Source of the DNA: Spirogloea muscicola
Taxonomy: Eukaryota; Streptophyta; Zygnematophyceae; Spirogloeales; Spirogloeaceae
Direction: 5' to 3'
Assembly: GCA_009602725.1 (NCBI GenBank)
Contig: WELB01000070.1
Span: 451,228-496,112 of the forward strand
Length of the DNA stretch: 44,885 nucleotides
This document shows positions 31,852-43,700 of the stretch, one piece after another (positions within the stretch are counted from its first letter, which is position 1; each line of letters begins with the position of its first letter). The translations under genes were made by a program, and so were the position numbers. Under the pieces are notes generated by a model that was not told where the DNA came from, did no database searches, and saw nothing but the letters and a program-made list of their open reading frames with translations.

Positions 31852-32900
31852 CGGGGCGGGGGGACCGCGCGCGCCTGGCCGGGGCCCACGGCGGGGGAGG
31901 GAGGGGGGTGCGCCCGGCAGGGCGGGGCCCGGCGAGGAGGAGGGGGCGGGGTTGGGCTGTCGATTCCAGCGCGGGGGGCCAGTGGGGCGCCAGCAGCTTC
32001 CCCTCGTAAGGGGGCACTGGGCGAGGCGTCGGCGGCGCCCCCTGCCCTTTGCCAGGACGCCAGGCAACGAACCTAAACCCCGAAATGCGCCACTCGTTTG
32101 CCACCCCTCTTATGCTGTGCCTTCAACGCGGAGGCCGGGGGGCGAGGCGGGGCGCTGTGGAGCAGAGGGGCGTGCGGGGAGAGGGGGGTTGCCCCCCCCC
32201 TCCCCGCCGTACGGCCCCGGGCAACCCCCCGCTGCCCGACGATTGCGGCTCCCGCCGCCGCCGCCTGCGCGAGAAGCCGGAATATGCCGTATGCCGCCGG
32301 TTGGCTGCCCCGCTCCGCCTCTCCGCGGCAAGGAGATGCCCGCCCGGCCCGCACCGCCACGCTGGCGCCGGCTGGAGGTCGTGGGAACGCGCCAGCCGGG
32401 CGAGCTCCCCCACCAGGCCTCGCGCACGGGCGCCGTGGCCGCGTTTCCACTATTACCCGGGTACAGCCGCGGCCTGCCGCGCTGGCGGCTTAGGTGCAAC
32501 GCGACAGCCACGCGGCGCGGGCATGGCCCCCGGCGGCGAAGCGCCCCGCGTGTCCCCCACAAGAGGGGCGCTGCCGTGGGAGAGAGCCCAATTCCCGGCC
32601 TTGCCGCTTGGCGCGACGCGGGGGCCCGCTGCCGTGGAGGGCCCCACACGAGGTGCTCTCCACCGCCTGTCCGGCCGCACGTCGGGCGCCGCTCGCATTG
32701 CGCCAGCGCCAGTGCGACGCCGCGCGCAGGCGGCGGCCCGCTCTGCCGTGGTCACCCACCCGAGTGGCCCGAACAATGACTCTTGGAACCGGCCTCCGTT
32801 CCATGCGCCCGCGTGCCTTGCTTCTGACCCTCAGCTTGCTGCCCCGCCGCTCGGCCGGCCCCCCCGCCTCAGCGCGCCGGCCCCCGCTCGGCCTGTTCCT
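31852..32900. other. GC-rich block, no reliable gene
   Basis: Composition is extremely GC- and CpG-rich and all six frames stay open for long distances, so frame length is uninformative. None of the translations shows a recognisable motif. It may hold the promoter and 5' exons of the minus-strand gene cut by the gap. Confidence 0.4.
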
Positions 32901-33202
32901 GGCGGCCCTCTCCTTTTTTTTGGGCTGGCCATTCACAACCCTCGCCCCCTTTCCCTGGGACGAACTTTCGCCTCACGCACATCCCCAGATGCCGACGTCC
33001 TCACCTCCCACTTCTGGCCTCACAGCATTCGCCCCTGGGCAGAGCTGCTCATCCTGCCCACTTTCAGATAAGATGCAGCTTTCTTCAAAACCGTCGGACT
33101 TTGTCCGTTCTTTCCTCTTTTCCATCCCTTTGGGCTGGCCTTTCCCGGCCACCAGGCAATCTGGCCGCGCTTCATGTCGGGCTGGCTGGCTGGTCGGCCC
33201 CT
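32901..33202 (+). repeat. hairpin modules
   Basis: Modules at about 32918-32960 (gggctggccattcacaaccc) and 33090-33180 (cggactttgtccgttctttc, gggctggcctttcccggcca). No gene is seen. Confidence 0.5.
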
Positions 33203-33532
33203 TAAGACGAAAGAAGGAAAGGAGGACTCTCCACTACAGGGCAAAGGCTGTGATTGGCCAGCCCAGAAGAAAGATTGAACAAAGATCGAAGGGGCCAAAC
33301 AAGCGTTGGGCGAGAAAGATTCTTCCAGAAGAGGGCGATGGCTGTAATTTCGCCAGCCCAGAAAAAGGATGAGCAAGGGAGAGAGTGAAAGTCTCGTCCT
33401 GTAAAGGGCGATGGCTGTGATTGGCCAGCCCAGAGGAAAGAAATGAAGAAAATTCGAGATAGAGATGCTCTTCCCGAAATGTCCAGTCTTCTGTGGGCTG
33501 GCTTCTGCAGCCCTCGCCCCTCTTGAAAGTAA
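33203..33532. repeat. left half (A-B) of a rearranged inverted duplication
   Basis: Block A (33203-33313) and block B (33314-33532) each carry hairpin modules in the inverted orientation (gattggccagcccagaagaa; atttcgccagcccagaaaaa). Their reverse complements lie at 33622-33735 and 33733-33947. Confidence 0.85.
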
Positions 33533-33621
33533 GCACATCCGGACGGGGCTGACTACAGGCATTGAGCACCCAGTGGCCACTTGTGTCGCTGTGTGCTTTA
33601 GAGCAAGAAATTGCTCGCCCA

Positions 33622-33947
33622 GTTTGCTCGCCCAATGCTTGTTTGGCCCTTACGATCTTTGTTCAAGCTTCCTTCTGGGCTGGCCAATCCTTTGCCCTGT
33701 AGAGGAGAGTCCTCCTTCTTCTTCTTTCGTCTTTACTTTCAAGAGGGGCGAGGGTTGCAGAAGCCAGCCCACAGAAGACTGGACATTTCGGGAAGAGCAT
33801 CTCTATCTCGAATTTTCTTCATTTCTTCTGGGCTGGCCAATCACAGCCATCGCTCTTTACAGGACGAGACTTTCACTCTCTCCCTTGCTCATCCTTTTTC
33901 TGGGCTGGCGAAATTACAGCCATCGCCCTCTTCTGGAAGAATCTTTC
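33622..33947. repeat. right half (A'-B') of a rearranged inverted duplication
   Basis: A' (33622-33735) is the reverse complement of A at roughly 90 percent by eye. B' (33733-33947) is the reverse complement of B at about 97-98 percent, with two substitutions and one 4-nt length difference noted. A' precedes B', the same order as on the left. Confidence 0.85.
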
Positions 33948-33979
33948 TTCATCTCCCTCTCTTGTTCTCTCCCACCCTC

Positions 33980-34170
33980 CACCTTTTTAGAAAGCTGGTC
34001 GAGCTTTAGCTGGTAACTCAAGAGCTTGTCGATTGCCGTCCGGTATTCGGGCATCACTTAGCGACCTCTATGTGCTGACTCGTGGTTACTAAGCGGGTCA
34101 GCTTAGCAGCAGGTGACGTATATTTGTCAATGTGCTTGCCTATGAACTTGGCCACACAGGCCCTCCATCT
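33980..34170 (+). mobile_element. retroelement tail (AGRALAGNS subfamily)
   Basis: The frame reads KAGRALAGNSRACRLPSGIR then ASLSDLYVLTRGY and a stop near 34088. The subfamily UTR (gcgggtcagcttagcagcag, gtcaatgtgcttgcctatga) follows. It is nearly identical to 37020-37200 and, inverted, resembles 2860-2990 and 25020-25140. Confidence 0.6.
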
Positions 34171-35960
34171 CTGATTTCACACACTCTTTTCCGGCTCATT
34201 CATGGCTACTGAAGTCCCCTTCAGTTGTCATTTTCGTTGGTTTCTTGGATCTCTTTGTTTTTCGGCTCCCCAGGTAAGCCTGTCGGATTTGGATATGCTC
34301 ACTCCTGGGTACTTATGTCACACGGTAAATTAGACACCTTAGAATTGGAGGGAGTAAAGTATCCCCACATTTTGCACTAGCTTTGCCTGAGCAGTGTATT
34401 GGCTTAAGTCGGTCACCCCTTTTACTTCTCTATGTCGTCAGGAGCTCTTAGGTGCACATGCGGCTCTTATACAACGGATATAACGTAGCCTCTAGGCATG
34501 CGCACAACGCGCCTTCTCTCTCTTTTGTGTAATGTTGGCCTCCTTGTTTCGTGCGCACCGCGGGCATGGAACAAGGTCCACAGGGCCGAAAGCCGCTAAG
34601 ATTACACAGCTACGCAAGTGGCTACAGCGACAGCCCTCGCCCCCTTTGTAGAAGCTGCTTCTCCACCTTGTCCATTCTCTTTGGACTGGCCTTTCACAGC
34701 CCCTCGCCTCCTTTGGCAAGTTGTTTCCTCTGGGAATCAGAGATTCCTCTTCGCGTGCGCGCGGTGCGCATTGAAAGGGAGGGAGCCCGAATTGAGCCAA
34801 ATACACTGGTCAGGCCGAAGCTAGTGCAAAGAACTGGGCTAAACAAAGCGAGCGCGTATGCTAAGGGGGGCTAATGAAACAGTTTGAAAGCCGGCTATGA
34901 ATGGAGATCAGTACCCACAAGTGAGCTCTGGTAGAGCTTCGTCTTGGGCTGGCTCTGACACCCACCGCCTTCAAGACCCTTCCAACGCCTGCCAAGATAT
35001 GCTTTACTCGGTACTATACGTGAGGCTGGGGATTGTTCGGCAATGGTTCGTCAGGCATCATGCCCGTCATTGACGTGCTGCCTTTTGCTGACTTTCGGCG
35101 CTCTTAAGCTTTGGCGAGTCACCAGCGAGCTGGTCACACTCTCCGCCAGGCCACTGGCTTCCGTGGCAGTGCTTCGGTCCCCAAGTGAACCTGTTGAATC
35201 TGTATGTGCTCACTCGTGGGTACTAAAGATCGGCTTCAGCCGGCTTTGTACTCCTACATTAGCTGCCCTAGGCACAGGGCTTCGCTTGATGTGGCCTCAT
35301 CCTCTTCACTAGCTGTAGTACTAACAGTATTAGCTTGATTTGGCCTCCCTTTCATTCCATGCAAACCCCGCACCCTCTCTCAACTGAAGGACCTTCTCTT
35401 TCCTGCCGCCTTTCTTCTTTGATACTTTTGATCCAATTTGCAGCTTGTAAGTAGGGACAAGTGCTACGCATGCTAGGCATGACTTTCAGATCGGTTTGCG
35501 GTCGCTTGTGAGCGTTTTCTCCTGGCCCTTGGCTACTCTTTTGGGCTGGCCTTGCACAGCACTGGCCTTGCACAGCACTGTGCTGTGCAAGGCCAGCCCA
35601 CCCTGGACCTTGTCATTCTTTTGTGGGTGGCCCTTTCCAGCCTCTCGGCGCTTTTGGAAGAGCTGCCTTCCTCCTCTCTCATGTAGTGTCTCCGGCTCCT
35701 TCAAATTCGTTGATGTCTTGCGGGCTGCCTTTCACAGCCCTCGCCCCTTCTAAAGAGATGCTCTTTTTTTACACTGTCCACTTACCTCCCCACGCGTCAC
35801 CGCCTTCCACCAGGATCCTTGCAAGTCATCAGATCCACCTCTTACAAGAGGAGCCACTTGCCAACCTCCCACTTTCGTTCCCCACCCCCACTCCCATTTC
35901 CTTCCGGCCCTCTCGGACCTTGAGCATTTCTTGTCACAAGCTGTGGCATTGTGCGTGATG
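34171..35960. repeat. tail ends, 3' UTR modules and hairpins
   Basis: Tail ends lie at about 34295 (degenerate), 34905-34925 (minus) and 35206-35225 (plus, gtgctcactcgtgggtacta). UTR modules lie at 34375-34420 and 35330-35385. Hairpins lie at 34665-34705, 35540-35660 and 35725-35750. I see no host gene. Confidence 0.5.
35543..35599. repeat. duplicated palindrome inside a hairpin module
   Basis: The word TGGCCTTGCACAGCAC occurs twice (35547-35562, 35563-35578) and is followed after one base by its exact reverse complement (35580-35595). The outer copy pairs over 20 bp with 35580-35599, and the inner copy pairs over 16 bp with a one-base loop, so two mutually exclusive folds are possible. Confidence 0.85.
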
Positions 35961-35969
35961 TAGCGTTAA

Positions 35970-36200
35970 CCTTTCAATGGAGGTGCTGGGCATTATGCCA
36001 GTCACTGACAAGCGCGGCAAGCCATAAGTGCAGCGTCTGAACGTGGTTGCCACCCCCCCCGAGCGGTGGGCCTCGCCTGCTTCTGGACGTTTTCACTGAT
36101 TGACGCTTTTCAAAGCTGGAGCAGCGACCTCCACTGTGCCTGGCTGGGCAGTGGCCAGCGCGGAGAGCCAAAAGCGGAGGCATTCTAAGGACCACCCTCA
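35970..36200 (+). mobile_element. retroelement internal fragment, copy 3
   Basis: Matches the LPVLQKRGRPYVRRLDVVAT region of copies 1 and 2 (ggaggtgctgggcattatgc, acgtggttgccacccccccc), then agcggaggcattctaaggac (RHYxDHP-like region). It ends near 36200 without reaching the usual coding end. Confidence 0.5.
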
Positions 36201-36604
36201 GTACACACCCTCCATTTCTTAACACACACGCATTTTCATCAGTACACACTCCATTTATAACGTAGTTACATAGATGGAATATCATTATCATGCGAATGAT
36301 AGCTGGAGGGTACTGAGGAGGCCTGCCAACCTCACCAGTCGGGCGAAGGACGACGCGCGACATTGGAGAAAGCGCAAACCTTAATATCGTCACGTGACGC
36401 TTGGATCCAGCGCGCGGCGGAGGCACAAGCCCCATTTTGGAATCTGGAATCCAAGTGTTAGAACTCTACATGTATTATTAATATTAGGCACGGGTCCCCG
36501 CAATCGGCGGCGACTCCAGCGGCGGAGGCGGCGGCCACGGGCGGATGATTCTGGAGGGCTTGTAGCAAGTGGCCGGGCGCTTAATAAGCCCATGAGGCCG
36601 GAGA
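36201..36604. other. intergenic, nothing recognised
   Basis: Two similar words (cagtacacaccctccatttc and cagtacacactccatttata) lie at 36199-36260. Otherwise there are short frames only. Confidence 0.4.
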
Positions 36605-36800
36605 CAGAAGAATGAGCTCGCCCATAGAAGAGACGGGCTGGCAGAAGGCAGCCAAAAAAGAATGGACAAAATCCAAAGAGCTACAGGAGAATCACTCAGT
36701 AACCTCTGCTAAGCAGCCGCAGGTCGGAGATGCTAGGCTCGTTGAAGTGGGTCCCCTGGCCAGAGCCAGAGGCAGTAGCGAGGGCTCTGCCGGCATGAAG
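36605..36800 (-). mobile_element. hairpin plus retroelement tail (inverted)
   Basis: An inverted hairpin (gacgggctggcagaaggcag) is followed by a minus-strand LLSRGY-type end near 36695-36710 and the AGRALATASGSGQGTHFNEP peptide, breaking off at about 36800. Confidence 0.55.
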
Positions 36801-36939
36801 GTGCCGGAGACAGGGCTCCGTGAAACCTCGATGGGTATGTAAGGGGCAGAAGCAGCCTATGCTGGTTTCTTGTCCCCCCCCCAGACGCTTGTATGACAAG
36901 TTGTTTGCATTTCAACCGTTAGCTTATTGCTCTGTCTTG

Positions 36940-37200
36940 ACCCATTGATTATTTGGCTCGGACCTTTGCTTTGCGTGACACCAAAAGCTTTCTGCAGCGA
37001 GCTCAGGCTCATGCGTTGCATCAGAAAGCTGGTCGAGCCTTGGCTGGTAATTCAAGAGCTTGTCGATTGCCGTCCGGTATTCGAGCATCAGTTAGCGACC
37101 TTCATGTGCTGACTCGTAGTTTCTGAGCGGGTCAGCTTAGCAGCAGGTGACGTACATTTGTCAATGTGCTTGCCTATGTACTTGGCCACACATAGCCTCC
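36940..37200 (+). mobile_element. retroelement tail (AGRALAGNS subfamily)
   Basis: The frame reads SFLQRAQAHALHQKAGRALA, then GNSRACRLPSGIRASVSDLH and VLTRSF with a stop at about 37126; the usual GY is altered to SF. The UTR matches 34090-34170. Confidence 0.6.
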
Positions 37201-37260
37201 CCATCCCTTAATACACGTTTTTCTTCATCCCGCCCGGCGGCGGTCCCCGCATCATCGCCG

Positions 37261-37694
37261 ATGTGGTGACTATTGACTGCGTCGACTCAGCCAATCTCAT
37301 CAGATTGGCGTCGACTGCAGGGCACGCGGTCGGCCTGGCGGCCTGGGGCAAGGAGCGCAAATTCGCGGATCACCCGGTTGGTGATGAATTCGGCGGCCCT
37401 GGCGATCGATGTACACGGGGCTTTGGCAGCCGTTGGCTGGACCTCCTCCAGATGCTTGCCGGTCAGGCCATTGACCGGAGGCCGGGTCTGCCAGGGGCGC
37501 TGCCCGGCTTCAACGCCGCCGGTTCGCTCGCCCAAGTATTCAGCAGGCGCCAGGTCTCGTTCCAACGCTCCTTAGCCCACGCCGTCCACACGCGAGCAGG
37601 CCGTGCTATGGCTGCTGCCTCTGGGTCTCGGCGGAGCACCTCTTTCCCTGCAGTGACCTACTCTGACTTGATGTTGCTCACTCGCGGGTACTGA
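37261..37694 (+). mobile_element. retroelement C-terminal copy, open frame, third subfamily
   Basis: A continuous frame without a credible start encodes KERKFADHPVGDEFGGPGDR, GFGSRWLDLLQMLAGQAIDR, AAGSLAQVFSRRQVSFQRSL, AHAVHTRAGRAMAAASGSRR and TYSDLMLLTRGY with stop at 37692-37694. It follows the same order as 25268-25663 at low identity, so it comes from a distinct subfamily. Confidence 0.6.
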
Positions 37695-37739
37695 GCTTCC
37701 CTTTTGTAGTGTAGTCCTCTTTCGGCACCTTTTTCTTTG

Positions 37740-38300
37740 GCTTCGGAAATCGTCCATACTTTTTGGGCTGGCTTTGTCAGCCCCTCTTCTCTATGGCTGA
37801 ACAATGTATCGGCTTGAATTGGCCTCCATTTCATTTCATGCGCCCCGCGCGCCTTCGTCTTCTATGGGCGAGCACTTTCTTCTGAAGGGCAGCTTGAGGC
37901 CCACTAGCATTCCACAGGCATTAGTTGCATGTTACAGAAACATGCGGGTTTCGCTTAGCTTGCAGCGCTCCCAAACTTTGATTGATCGACAGTGTGCTGG
38001 GCGCGCTCTAAGTCAGGCCACTGGCTTCCGTGGCGGTGCTCCTGTTCCCCATATTAGCCTGTCGCATTAGTATGACGTCCCTTTCAGACTGCATACACTG
38101 TTACCTTGGCCCTCCTTTAGCATAGGGCTTCGTATATGTAGCCCCACATTTTGCACTAGCTTTTGCCTGAGCACTGTACTGGCTTAGTATGGCCTCCCTT
38201 TCGTCCATGCGCACCGTGCGACATCTCCTTTTCGCATTCATTCTCCCCAGAACGTCCTGTAATGTGCGACTCGGGCTACTGGCAAGAGGGCTGGTTCTGA
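37740..38300 (+). mobile_element. hairpin, 3' UTR module and another retroelement tail
   Basis: A hairpin (gggctggctttgtcagcccc) and UTR module (aacaatgtatcggcttgaat) lead into a tail at 37880-38070: SIPQALVACYRNMRVSLSLQ, then AGRALSQATGFRGGAPVPHI and SLSH stop. Its own UTR (gcctgagcactgtactggct, catgcgcaccgtgcgac) runs to about 38230. Confidence 0.55.
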
Positions 38301-38309
38301 AGTGTTCCA

Positions 38310-38630
38310 CGCTTTCTATTGCGGCTCTCGATGTGCAGCCTTCCCAGGCCTAGCGATATATCAGTGCTGGGCGTGCACAAGTCAGGCCGCTGGCTTGTGT
38401 GTTAAAGATCCAGCTCCCAGTCTGTTAGATAAGTATGAGCTCACTTGTGGGCATTAGATTTCGATTTGTTTTCCCGTTCTCTTACCTTTGCCCATCTTAG
38501 AACCTGTGTTCTCTTTACAGACAGTGTACATGTTTGGTTTGGCCTCCCAGGGAGGCCAAACCATGCCATGCGCATCGCACGCATTCTGACTTGCCACTGG
38601 GGTGGTAGACTGCACGGCACGAATTGGATC
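38310..38630 (+). mobile_element. retroelement tail ending in a palindrome
   Basis: A degenerate tail (tgctgggcgtgcacaagtca, gagctcacttgtgggcatta) is followed by its UTR (cagtgtacatgtttggtttg). At 38536-38562 the word GGTTTGGCCTCCC is followed after one A by its exact reverse complement. Confidence 0.55.
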
Positions 38631-39469
38631 TTTGCCTGAACAATGTATTGGCTTGAATTGGCCTCCCTTTCAATTCATGCGCCCCGCGCGCCTTCTCTCT
38701 CTTAACGAGGACCGTGCTCCTTCTCTCTTGCCGAGGAACATGACACCAGAGGGGTTGCCGTCTCAGCACCCTGACAAATAGGAAGCTGCGGTCCAACCCC
38801 CCAGCTGACACTACTGCCTTCGTTAGAAGCATGGTAGGTTGCTCAAAGCAAAACGGAGAGGCGGCATTTTCCCTGGCACGGCGGCTTTGGACGTTCATTG
38901 CTCAGAATTGATGCGAAGAGATGGGCAAGAAGGCGGCAGTTAAGGAATTAGTGTGCGGGTACCGGAAGAGTATCAGTTATGGGAAGAAAGTAGCATACCA
39001 CAGATTAAGAAGCTCTTCCAAACAGAGGCGATGGCTGTGAAAGGCCAGCCTACTAGGAGTGAATAATGTCAAATGGGCCGAGGAGAGGAGTAAGAGGACT
39101 TACTGATGCTACTCCACTGCCAGGCAAGATTGTGTAAATGATTGCAAGATGAGTACAAGAAGTCCTTAAAGTGGAGCTGGAGGTTGTAGAAGCTTTGAGG
39201 GCAAGGACGTCAAATTAAGGCCAGGTCTGCCAATTCAAGGTGAAGGTCTACAGTACATACTGCCAAAGAACAGAACAAGCGGGTCGACTATTGACTTGAG
39301 CTTACAAGTGGAAGCCAGGCTGCTCGCCTTGCTACTCACGCCTCAAAAAACTGTCGGGCCATGTGTGTAGGACGAGTGGGTAGGTCCAACCACTCTCCGT
39401 AACAAGTCAAGTATGTTGACAGTTACTTTCGTACGCTCACGGGCAGGTACCACTGCTCAAGTTTTTCTT
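38631..39469. other. UTR module, one hairpin, otherwise plain
   Basis: 38633-38705 is a clean 3' UTR module (gaacaatgtattggcttgaa). 39010-39075 is an inverted hairpin module. No gene is seen. Confidence 0.45.
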
Positions 39470-40060
<591 letters not shown>

Positions 40061-40722
40061 AAACATTCTTTTGGAAGCATATTGTCGTTCTTCGTCAGTA
40101 GTGCAATCATTTGGTGAACTAGTTGAGGTTGATGGTTACGTAGTTTTGAAAATCGGTCACTGTCTCGGAAGCAGATCACTTTCTACTCATGAGAATAAAT
40201 GTCTTGAACAATAGGCAAAGCCTGAATCTTTTGTTCTATTGGTTGTGATATTTCATCTAAGCAGGCAAATGGTCGCGTTATGTCGAACGGCCATCTCCAG
40301 CGACCCCAATTTCTGGCCTAGTATCCGCTGAACCACCTCATTTGCGCCAATGGTAGGGCATGCTAGGGCAAAACTTGTGCTCTGCTGATACACAGCTCTC
40401 ACCACAGCATACTGCATAATTGACTTGACCCATGCATAGAGATATGTGACATAACAAGAGTCCCAAGTTGACAGCCATATGCTATGCATGAGCTTCAGAT
40501 GGGTTAAGGAACCCTACACCCTTAGTACATCACGTGATTGAGGCAATTGATTCGTTCATTAACAGGATGCCCTGAATAAATAGTTGTGCCCTTCTGCGTG
40601 AGGTGCTACCTGCCGGATCCTAAATCACAGAAGGGAATGTCTGACTACCCAAGGACATCCCATCCCATCTGCGAATGGCCACAACTGGTGTTGACATCAT
40701 AAGTTACGCCACCAGGGCTCTG
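40061..40722. other. AT-richer flank, no gene seen
   Basis: 40061-40260 keeps the AT-rich character of the cox1 insertion and may be more organellar DNA, but I cannot name it. 40260-40722 is plain sequence and should contain the 3' UTR of the minus-strand glycosyltransferase gene. Confidence 0.4.
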
Positions 40723-43700
40723 CTAAGTGGGAATGACAGGGACAGGAGACGAGCGTCGAGCTCTTCGCCCATGGGTATCCCGAGCTGGTCTCCTCATCCT
40801 TTGCCGCCATGAGACTCCCTGCAGAGCTGCATCTTCGTCCTCAAGCAGTTCATCGAGCTTCCCAATGTTGCCGATACCTTCTTCCCGCACCTCATCCGCC
40901 GTTGATGGCACTTCTGTCCTGCGATCTTGCTCATCAGCAACCTCCACCGACAATCTCTCCACTCTGGCAGCAGCCTGAGAGGGCTTGTGGCTGGACCTTG
41001 AGCCGAGGAGATTGTCCCCATTGGCAGCCACCACCTCCTGCTCAGCAGGTCTTAGGTCTGCTGCCACCGGCCCCAGGTCTCTCAACAGGCTCTCTGCCTC
41101 ACCTGGATGGATTTCCTCCTGAGGTGCTGGCTCAGAGGCTGGCGTCGAAGCCAGCTGTCCCTCGTGATCTGTTCCAGCCACGAGCGCAGCCCCTTGTTCT
41201 GCAGGTGCTGAAGCAGGCTCTTCTCTGGGGTACTGCATGATGACCTCCTCTGACTTGCGATACCGCAGCTGCTTGTGCAATGACAGCTTGAGTGCAGGGA
41301 TCTTGTTGGCAATCGCTCGCCATGTCATCTGCGTGGCATCCCCAGGCCAGCTGGGAAAGCGGTACTCAAAGTGATGCTCCACCTGCAGTAGCGCGGTGCA
41401 TCAACAAAAAGCCAGGCCTTGAAGTCATTACTCCCCAATCATCAATCACAACACAATCCAACAGCTTTTCTTCCAAAGCTTCTCAAATACACGTCACAGA
41501 AGAGCAAGCCGAGAATCTCTCATCTATGGCCGTAAGACTCTCCCCTTAGCTACTACTTTTGATCCTATAGAGCCTGAAGGGCTGTATCATTTCCATGGCC
41601 GGGCTGGGGTGTCTGTCACCTGCTTCAGGCGATTCCAGAACGTGGTCCATTCCTCCCCGTCAATTCCCCGCAAAAGTTGCACCAGGTGCCCTGGCCGTAC
41701 GGCATCCTCTGCTCGTATGAAGACGCAAAATTCGCTGCGAGTGGAAACACGGCCATGAGTGAGGAGGACCCAAAGACCTAATCTGCTGGCCACAGCAAAC
41801 ATGGTGACAGAATGTGGCAGAGCTTAGTCGGAGAGGATTGCAAAAGATCGCAAATGACCAGATCAATCATTTTTGAAACAATACTGCTCTGAGAGCAAAA
41901 GGCCTGCAATTTGCACCTGTAGTCCAGGAAGTCTTCGAAAGGAAGCTCAATATCGTCCGATATAATCACAGGGACGCAATGGCTGACGATGGCGTCGAAC
42001 AACCGGTTGGAAGAAGGTGTGTCGCCAGCAAGATGCAGACAGAATTTGGATGACCGCATGCCGCTGGTCGCGCTACGGATGCCCGTGCGCTGTGCAGTAC
42101 AATGAGTAGGTGAGCATGACTGGCAAGACCTAGCCGAGCATGCAGCAGTTGAGCAGTGCGTTTGCAGAGCAGCGCAAGCTTCTGATGTGATGGCAGGCTG
42201 AAGCTTGCTCAGCTGTCCACTGCTGCCAATCAACCACAAGAATATGCCAATCGCCCAGTGTCGTTTGACTCGTCCCAAGTCAGAAGACCCTGCTGACTAA
42301 GCTTGTCAATCAAGTCTTCTGCAACTATGCTTTGTGCCAGAAGCCGTGCCCCCGGTAAAGAGCAGACCTGGGTGTTTCCGGTGGAGAACTGGACGCCTGT
42401 CTCGTTCTTGAGCAAGTCATACAGCCTTTGGCGTATGACACCTCCCTGCCAAGTTGCAAAACCAGCAGACGGGATTGACTGTCGCCTTGGCAAGTTGCAT
42501 ACAAACCAAGGTTTTGTTGCAAGCTGGTAATGAATCAGAGCTGACGCAAAGGGGTTGACGATTGCCCAGCTCCACTGCAACAACCCGTAGCCTTATTACT
42601 AGCCTGCTGACTTTGACTGCTACATTGCGTTGCCAGTACATGACTGAGAGCAGAGCCCGGCACCAGCAAAAAGTGCCTTGATTGCAGCAGAAGCACGATG
42701 AACAAGTGAGTCTTGGAAGCAATTGATATTGACTTCTACCTCCTTGCGGACAATTGCGCCCTGAAAGAACAGCAACAGGTGCCGATCCTGGTAGCCGTTA
42801 TAGTCCTCTTTGAAGGTGCCAATGACGTGCTTGTAGGGAGCGACGACGTCCTTCTCCATGTTTGCTACCGACTCATTGTAGCGGCCGAAATCGGCAACGA
42901 CAAACATAGCTGCACCCAGCTGCATAAGCAAAACTTCATTCAGTGCACTGAAACTTGAGATTGTCCTTTACAATGCAGATTTGCCCACGACTATTCAGGG
43001 CCATGACTTGACCAGCCAGGCGCGAGCACACCTGTTCACGAACAATGTGCATGCTGTTCGGGTGGTGGATGACCAGGAGGTGGTCCTGCCCCTCATACAG
43101 GTGCCACGTCGCGGTGGAGTTCAGGTACTTGACCAGCTTCAGCTGCAGCTCCTCGTTCCTGTCCTGGAGGAGTGGAGAGGGCGAACCTGTCAGCTGAACA
43201 GCAGAGAGACAAGTACGACTGCAGGGGGCAGTGCCCACACTCCCAAATAGCCTGAACCCTCATCCTGGCTGTTGTCCACCGTGACTGTAGCCTGCCCTCC
43301 GTCTACAGACAGCTCCAAGAATGTGTGACGGGAGGACGTAACTGGGGCCTGCAGAAGACAGAAGGTCAAAGCGCTACTCCTGGTTCCAAAAGCAGGCTTT
43401 CCAGCCAACGAGTTGCTCACAAGAGGAACAATCTCAGTGGTGCCTCCCGAGGTAACGTTGGCGGGCTGGGCCATGGTCGTCCGATTCCCTGGCGCCGTGG
43501 TGTACCGGTTGTACGCCAGCGATGCGAAGAAGGGCACGAGCAGGATGTCAGCTTGCTCAGGGCCCGGCACGCGCACGGCCACGCACGGGTTGCGCCGCTC
43601 CTCCATGTCCGACGTCAGGACGTCCACGGTCAGCCAGTACTCGGGGCTGTGCTGCTGGTACATGGCCCCGGGGTACCTGCACAGCGTGTTGCCACCACAT

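Noticed and set aside
31527-33372. Several frames of 290-400 codons in the GC-rich block
   Set aside because: All six frames are open there, translations are Arg/Pro/Ala-rich without motifs, and the best ones cross the N gap.
33300-39075. Regularly recurring hairpins considered as a CRISPR array
   Set aside because: Spacing is irregular, units occur in both orientations, the loops are part of the repeat, and the context is a eukaryotic nuclear genome.
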